The position numbers and the translations under genes are program-made. DNA of 64,000 nucleotides from Scytalidium lignicola (Eukaryota > Ascomycota > Leotiomycetes). The notes under the pieces are model-generated. The model saw only the letters and a program-made list of their open reading frames with translations. It had not been told where the DNA came from and made no database searches. The DNA is taken from assembly GCA_002812745.2 (NCBI GenBank), contig NCSJ02000046.1:124001-188000 (forward strand), given 5' to 3'. Each line of letters opens with the position of its first letter. Position 1 is the stretch's first letter. Positions 59,341 to 64,000 of this stretch are shown one piece after another.

Positions 59341-60378
59341 TCAAAGTAACCCCCCAGTTTGTTCTAATAAGCCTTTCAACTCGTCCTTCCACAGGTATGC
59401 ATATGTGTGTGTGCCATGGCCACGGGTGGCATCGCTAATTGGAAATACGATAGCACGTCCATGAGCTACCTTCTTGATTCCTTCCTCCAGAATCCCCAGT
59501 TCCGGCGGGTTGACCTGATCATCTGCCGAATTGATAGCCAACAGTGGAACCTTAATCTTATCAAGCAAAGGCCGAGGATCGTAGTCGTAAGATGCGCTCA
59601 CCTGGTATAGCAAGTCGTTGGCATCTGTATTTGGCAAGTCATTGTTGATACGGCGTTCCAAAAAAGCATCAGCAGAGTCTCGATCCGGAGCTTCCTTCTG
59701 CCACTGCAGTGGAATAGATCCCATCCACGTAAGTATATACAGCGCTGTCTTGATACCTTGAGTAGGCTGCTTTTTGTACTCTCCATCTTTATACTCTGGA
59801 TCCGTCTGGATGGCATCTATGATCATCTTGCGCGACATACGGTTGCGCCCAGCTATCTGGGTTGGCAGTGATGCCAGTGGCATCGCAGCGTCCATGAAGT
59901 CTGGGAACATGCCAGCCCATAACCATGAGTGCATGCCGCCCATGGACGTACCCATGACCAACCGGAGGTGGTTTACCCCTAGGCCTTGGGTCAACATGGC
60001 ATGATCCCCCCGAACCATGTCCTGATACCCGTATTTGGGAAATTTTGCATGCAGTCCATCGCTGGGTTTGCTGGACTTGCCATGGCCAATACCATCGCGT
60101 ACAACGATGAAATACTTGTTTGCATCAAGTAGCTGGCCCTCTCCAAACAGCTCTCCAGCGAAGATATCTTTGAAAAACTGGAGGCCTGAGCCACTGGTAC
60201 CATGCATGATGAGCACAGCATTTGTTGTACGACCAGTACTGTCCTGCTGTGGCTTGCCTAGTGTCCTGTAATGAAGCCGAACCTTTGGCAGCGTTTCGCC
60301 GCTGGCGAAGTGGAAGTCGTTGATCTCGAAATCGCCCTCGGTTGGCGTGGGCCAACTTGTACCCGATGTGACTGACAT
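59341..60378 (-). CDS. MetX-like alpha/beta hydrolase (homoserine acetyltransferase family)
   Basis: A single exon of 345 residues from ATG 60378. The fold is recognisable: LPKVRLHYRTLGKP, AVLIMHGTSGSG (oxyanion region), the nucleophile elbow GTSMGG with Ser145, DD at 286-287 in INSADDQVNPPE as the acid, and His324 in HGTHTYAYLW. The arrangement matches the MetX/Met2 family, which transfers acetyl groups to homoserine, but the protein is shorter than fungal Met2 and more like the uncharacterised fungal MetX-like hydrolases. Lack of introns contrasts with almost every neighbour except the CBM18 gene. No signal peptide. The substrate is unknown. Confidence 0.86.
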   Translation of the reverse strand: MSVTSGTSWPTPTEGDFEINDFHFASGETLPKVRLHYRTLGKPQQDSTGRTTNAVLIMHGTSGSGLQFFKDIFAGELFGEGQLLDANKYFIVVRDGIGHGKSSKPSDGLHAKFPKYGYQDMVRGDHAMLTQGLGVNHLRLVMGTSMGGMHSWLWAGMFPDFMDAAMPLASLPTQIAGRNRMSRKMIIDAIQTDPEYKDGEYKKQPTQGIKTALYILTWMGSIPLQWQKEAPDRDSADAFLERRINNDLPNTDANDLLYQVSASYDYDPRPLLDKIKVPLLAINSADDQVNPPELGILEEGIKKVAHGRAIVFPISDATRGHGTHTYAYLWKDELKGLLEQTGGLL

Positions 60379-62176
60379 TATGCGGACAGTACTTGTATTC
60401 TCTTTCTGAAAGACAGATGTTCAAAAAGGGTCTTGAAAGAAAAATTCTTAGTCGTAAAATCCACTCTTGGGTTAAGGGATTAAATGTGTCCCCCCCACTT
60501 ACGATGTTGACCAGGAGTAAGTGTTTATCCTGAGTGGGACGAGGGTTTTGTGATAACACTAAGTAGGAAAATAATCTTTATAAATTACAAAACTGATTAG
60601 TGGAGAAATATGAAAATGAACATACTACCATAATCTGCTATAACCTGCGCGAGATACTATTGAGCGCCTAGCTTGAGAAAACTCTATAATCTGCTAATTA
60701 AATCAATCTTCAAGTAATCATAGATTCCAAACTCTTGTCCTTAAAAAGCCAAATCTTTAGCACAAATTTCTCTAGAAAAGAACCACGTTCTTGAGTGGAG
60801 TGGAGCTCGGTTCATGGCACTGCGTTAAAAGTTAATACCGAGAAGAAGTTAGGTAGCAAAGTACTTGCATAGGTTAGATTTAATCTCATAAAAAATTCAT
60901 CCAATTTAAAAAGAAGATACAAGTTAGGACAAAATCCTCATCTATATGAAAATTTCATAAAGGTTAGTTGTTTTAAAGTCAAAAACATGTGTCAAAAAGT
61001 TAATATTTTGTAACTGATGGTACCGCATCTGAAAATGGCTTCGTTAGGGGGTCAGGCGGGTGAGTGTTGCAGACATTTTCACATTTTATTCTGTTATTAT
61101 TTTCTTTCGTAACTGGTTTGTGGATTATTTCTTGCTATGGAGGCGGAGATGAGGAAAATACTAATGCTAGGCTAAGAGTTGGTTCGTGGGTTTCCGTTGT
61201 GATATAGCATGCAACCGGTGTATCTCGGCCGACTTTGCTATAAGATTTTGAAGAAGTAATGAATAGGCGTCCATGAAATCTCGACGATAAGGGGAATGAA
61301 GTCTGCTTGCCGAGTCAGAGTGGATAGTTGCATATTTATTTCAAGTAGACCTTTTCACAAGGCTGGCTGAACTCTTTTAAGACACAGGGCTACCTAATCA
61401 TCCGCGTGTACATGTATATGCCAAATATCGGAGTCTGATTATCTCTAAAGGTGGGGAGATCTTTGGTAAATCTGCCCTCCTCGACAACTTACTCTAGCAA
61501 ACTTATATGTGGCTAGGTTGGGAAATTTCAACAGTATTGCTGAATGAGATCTCTCGGTCCTTTAAATATATAATAATTTGCATAAATGAACTATGTTCTT
61601 TCACCAAAATGAAAAGAAAAAGATGATTTCTTTATTCGAAACGTAAATCTAGATTATGAAATTTCTTTTGTTTGATTTAAAGTTCTATTGGATGGTTAAA
61701 GCACCAGAGATGTTTGAGACTCGACAACTTGAATGGAATACCATCGAAGCAAGCGTTTCAGAGACGATCTGAGAGTTTTATAATTCGGACTAGAAGAATG
61801 AACTTTTTATAGCTGTAAAACCTAACTACCCTCCAATATGCTGGTGTCTATCAGAGTAGCATGCTCTTGATGGAGGAACAGATTGGATTGGACAAGGACA
61901 ATGTGGCAGGCAAGTACGAATTGGTTTCATCGTAGTTCTAGTTATGAATGTTGATATGCCATTATTAGCAAGTTTTGCTATCTGTAATTAGGGAACTGGC
62001 AATTGAAGGAGAAACCTTAACACCCTGAACAGCGTTACTGATCTGTAGCCCAACCCAGCCAATTTCCATTTTGATAAAGCCCCCGGTACATTATATTCCT
62101 CCCAAGCCTATTAATTTTCTCTTCTAGTATCTCCCGTGTACTAAACCATAGGGATGGACCCTTCCATATGAGCAAC
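60379..62176. other. Long gene-poor, AT-rich region
   Basis: About 1.8 kb with no open frame worth calling. The left end must contain the hydrolase promoter. Confidence 0.45.
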
Positions 62177-63188
62177 TTAATATTGCCTATCAGTTATGGT
62201 ATTTCCAACAGCTGTGCACAGTGAAAAGCGAGCCATTGCATCAAGGCCTTCGCAGTTTTTAAAAGTAAAGTCGTATAGCTTTGAGTGATTTATATGCAGG
62301 CCTCTTTCGTCGTAGTGTGCCTGAATGACGCGAGTGTGTTGTCGACCCATGTACGAAAACAACTGAACCTGAAGTATAGTGGTTAGAATTATTGTTTTCA
62401 ATACAATTTCCACGGTAGAGAAAGACTTACTGGAGCAATCGTGTGGCCCTCGCCCCTCTCAGATGCCAAACGGGTCACCATCATCCTGACAATTGCCAGC
62501 AATTCTGCCAACAGTAATTTGTCGTCTCCGTCAAATTTAATATCCATAAAAACTAGAAGTTGTGGATATTGTGGATCAGGTAGCTGGTTTGCTAAATTCG
62601 CAAACCAATCAACAGGGTTGATCTCCTGGATGACATACGGAATATCCATGTCCTCTACACTAGATGTGGAAATTAGCTGTGACATCGTGCCTGGAATGAA
62701 AGCATATATAGATAACAAAACTAAAATAAAATAAAAGAGAAAGTGATTTCATACAACAGCATTTCCCATGAATTCCTACGCCATTTCTCAGCTGCTTTCT
62801 TAGATTTTGATGCCTTCAATTGCTCAAAGGCATCATTGGTACAGAGGAAGTTGTAACTTGAAATATATCTTTTTATGACGTTAATACAGTCGAACGTCCC
62901 CCTGGAACGGTTGTCGGATCCGTAAAGTGGAAATGGCTTTCCAACTTTGTCATCGTCGGGTGATGGGAGGTTGTTTTGAAATGGGCGGAAGAAGAGTGCA
63001 GGGACTGAGTTGACCATTGTTATCGGATCCATCTCAGTAGTAGTAATGCCGAAGTGGACGAGATCAGCATCTTCAAGCTTGATGTGCTGGCGATACTTGT
63101 CAAGCTGTTTCTCTAGCTGCTGAAGTCCCTGGATTCGATGCTGGCGAACCTGGTCGACCCAGGCTGGAGTAGGTTGTTGTCCCGACAT
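62177..63188 (-). CDS. Hypothetical protein (about 286 aa)
   Basis: Best model: 63188-62780, 62690-62431 and 62368-62177. The first intron could instead be a very short one (donor at 62755), which also keeps frame; the second (GTAAGT...TTCAG) is clear. The protein starts MSGQQPTPAWVDQVRQHRIQ with a coiled-coil-like segment LQQLEKQLDKYRQHIKLED. Later pieces include VPALFFRPFQNNLPS, FDCINVIKRYISSYNFLC, VDWFANLANQLPDP, YPQLLVFMDIKFDGDD, LLLAELLAIVRMMVTRLASE and YMGRQHTRVIQAHYDERGL. No domain is recognised. The DDKLLLAELLAIVRMM region and following text read like a restriction-endonuclease-like or HET-associated fungal family, but I cannot support that. Confidence 0.55.
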
Positions 63189-63738
63189 TCTGAGTGACGA
63201 AGAAACAGGACAAATGATGTATCCATAAAGCTGACAGATGTTTTCCTGCTTGCAGGATAAAATCTAAATCCGACCAAGGGCGATGTGTAGGGCTTGGGGA
63301 GGGGAGAGCATGGGAGGATATTGAAGTGGGAAGGAGTAGCGTGACTTGCCAACTTTACGAGGCACCCGCTTTGGGAAGCCACGGGGCTAGGGGATGAGGA
63401 GTCCTGGCACGCCTGACTTTGCGCACGGATGCGCTGTATGTATGACGCGCAGGAGATCCCGCTGTTGAACTAAACTACATGCGTGCAATTGTTTACAAGC
63501 ACCAATAACCATTAACTACCAGGTCGATACCAAAGTACCCTTACCATACAATCTTGTACTAATCCTGTCCTATCCCCTATCTAATTCTATTATAGTACCT
63601 ATATACTAATGTTGGACTAGTTAAGTTACCGTACAGTAACAATGGCTGCAACGTTGCCCGGGACCGAAGCCGAGTGGAGGGAGGGAAGCGAGCGAGATTG
63701 CGGGTCTTAAATATAAGAGCCTGCATAATACCAGAACC
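63189..63738. other. Divergent intergenic region
   Basis: About 550 bp between divergent genes, with rising GC content toward the right edge. No gene supported. Confidence 0.4.
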
Positions 63739-64000
63739 ATGCCGTCGGGTTCGCGAACCAACCTACGGCAGTATCTCTTGTTCCGTGCCTTACGGATTGA
63801 AGCCGACCCTGTGGAGCTAATGAGTAATGCCGCCTCCTTCGGACTCGATCGGTGGATCGAGCGCGCCCGCAAAGAACTAGGCCAGGATCGCACCTGGCAG
63901 CAGTACCGCCGAACTTTTGGTCAGACTCCGCGCCGAGGGGCGACCCTCTTCCTTGTACATCTCTTGAAGGAGGTCTGTCAGGGACGAATTATTGTGGCTG
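63739..64000 (+). CDS. Partial hypothetical gene, 5' part only
   Basis: From ATG 63739 the plus strand stays open for 87 codons to the window edge, beginning MPSGSRTNLRQYLLFRALRI and continuing FGLDRWIERARKELGQD and RTWQQYRRTFGQTPRR. It is GC-richer than the neighbouring genes and rich in Arg and Leu. No family is recognised. The lack of stops over 262 nt and the even composition favour real coding, but the missing 3' end prevents a firm call. A minus-strand open frame over the same stretch is taken to be its shadow. Confidence 0.45.
   Translation, partial: MPSGSRTNLRQYLLFRALRIEADPVELMSNAASFGLDRWIERARKELGQDRTWQQYRRTFGQTPRRGATLFLVHLLKEVCQGRIIVA

Overview
This window is nuclear DNA of a filamentous ascomycete (Pezizomycotina). 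The gene content suggests Leotiomycetes, but that placement is inference. Reasons: most genes are split by 45-140 nt introns with GTAnGT donors and CTAAC- or CTGAC-like branch sites. The families seen are a GLFG nucleoporin, a Zn2Cys6 regulator, a PTH11-type rhodopsin-domain membrane protein, and WSC, LysM and CBM18 wall proteins. There is a decayed Mutator-like transposon with RIP-style stop codons. No bacterial operon, CRISPR array or recognisable tRNA or rRNA was seen. Exon positions were worked out by hand from splice signals and frame continuity.

Left block (about 0.5-19.2 kb) is mostly housekeeping: a Swt21/TCAB1-like WD40 protein, a probable Zip2/SHOC1-like meiotic protein, Nup49 and Fip1 (divergent, about 220 bp apart), a 707-aa nuclear protein of unknown function, a XAP5/FAM50 splicing factor, an orphan LysM first exon, a foldback repeat, and a VIT/von Willebrand A protein with a broken frame.

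Middle block (about 22-50 kb) is accessory and rich in repeats. It holds a WSC mosaic surface protein, a secreted Cys-rich protein, an F-box/LRR protein, and a six-hairpin glycosidase carrying 14 tandem six-cysteine modules whose 3' end is cut by a small inverted-repeat element. It also holds a repeat island with a 142-bp perfect inverted repeat, a PTH11-like receptor, and a MULE nested inside another inverted-repeat element. A single-pass Cys-rich surface protein, a GT90 glycosyltransferase and a tiny two-domain CBM18 protein follow. Many products are secreted or wall-facing, so this looks like a fast-evolving surface/secretome compartment interleaved with transposable-element debris.

Right block (about 50.7-64 kb): a Zn2Cys6 regulator with a 13-nt micro-exon, the 40S assembly factor Faf1, an aldehyde dehydrogenase, a MetX-like alpha/beta hydrolase, an unknown 286-aa protein, and the 5' part of a GC-richer gene running off the edge. 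Regulator, dehydrogenase and hydrolase lie near each other, but nothing in the sequence shows that they form one pathway.
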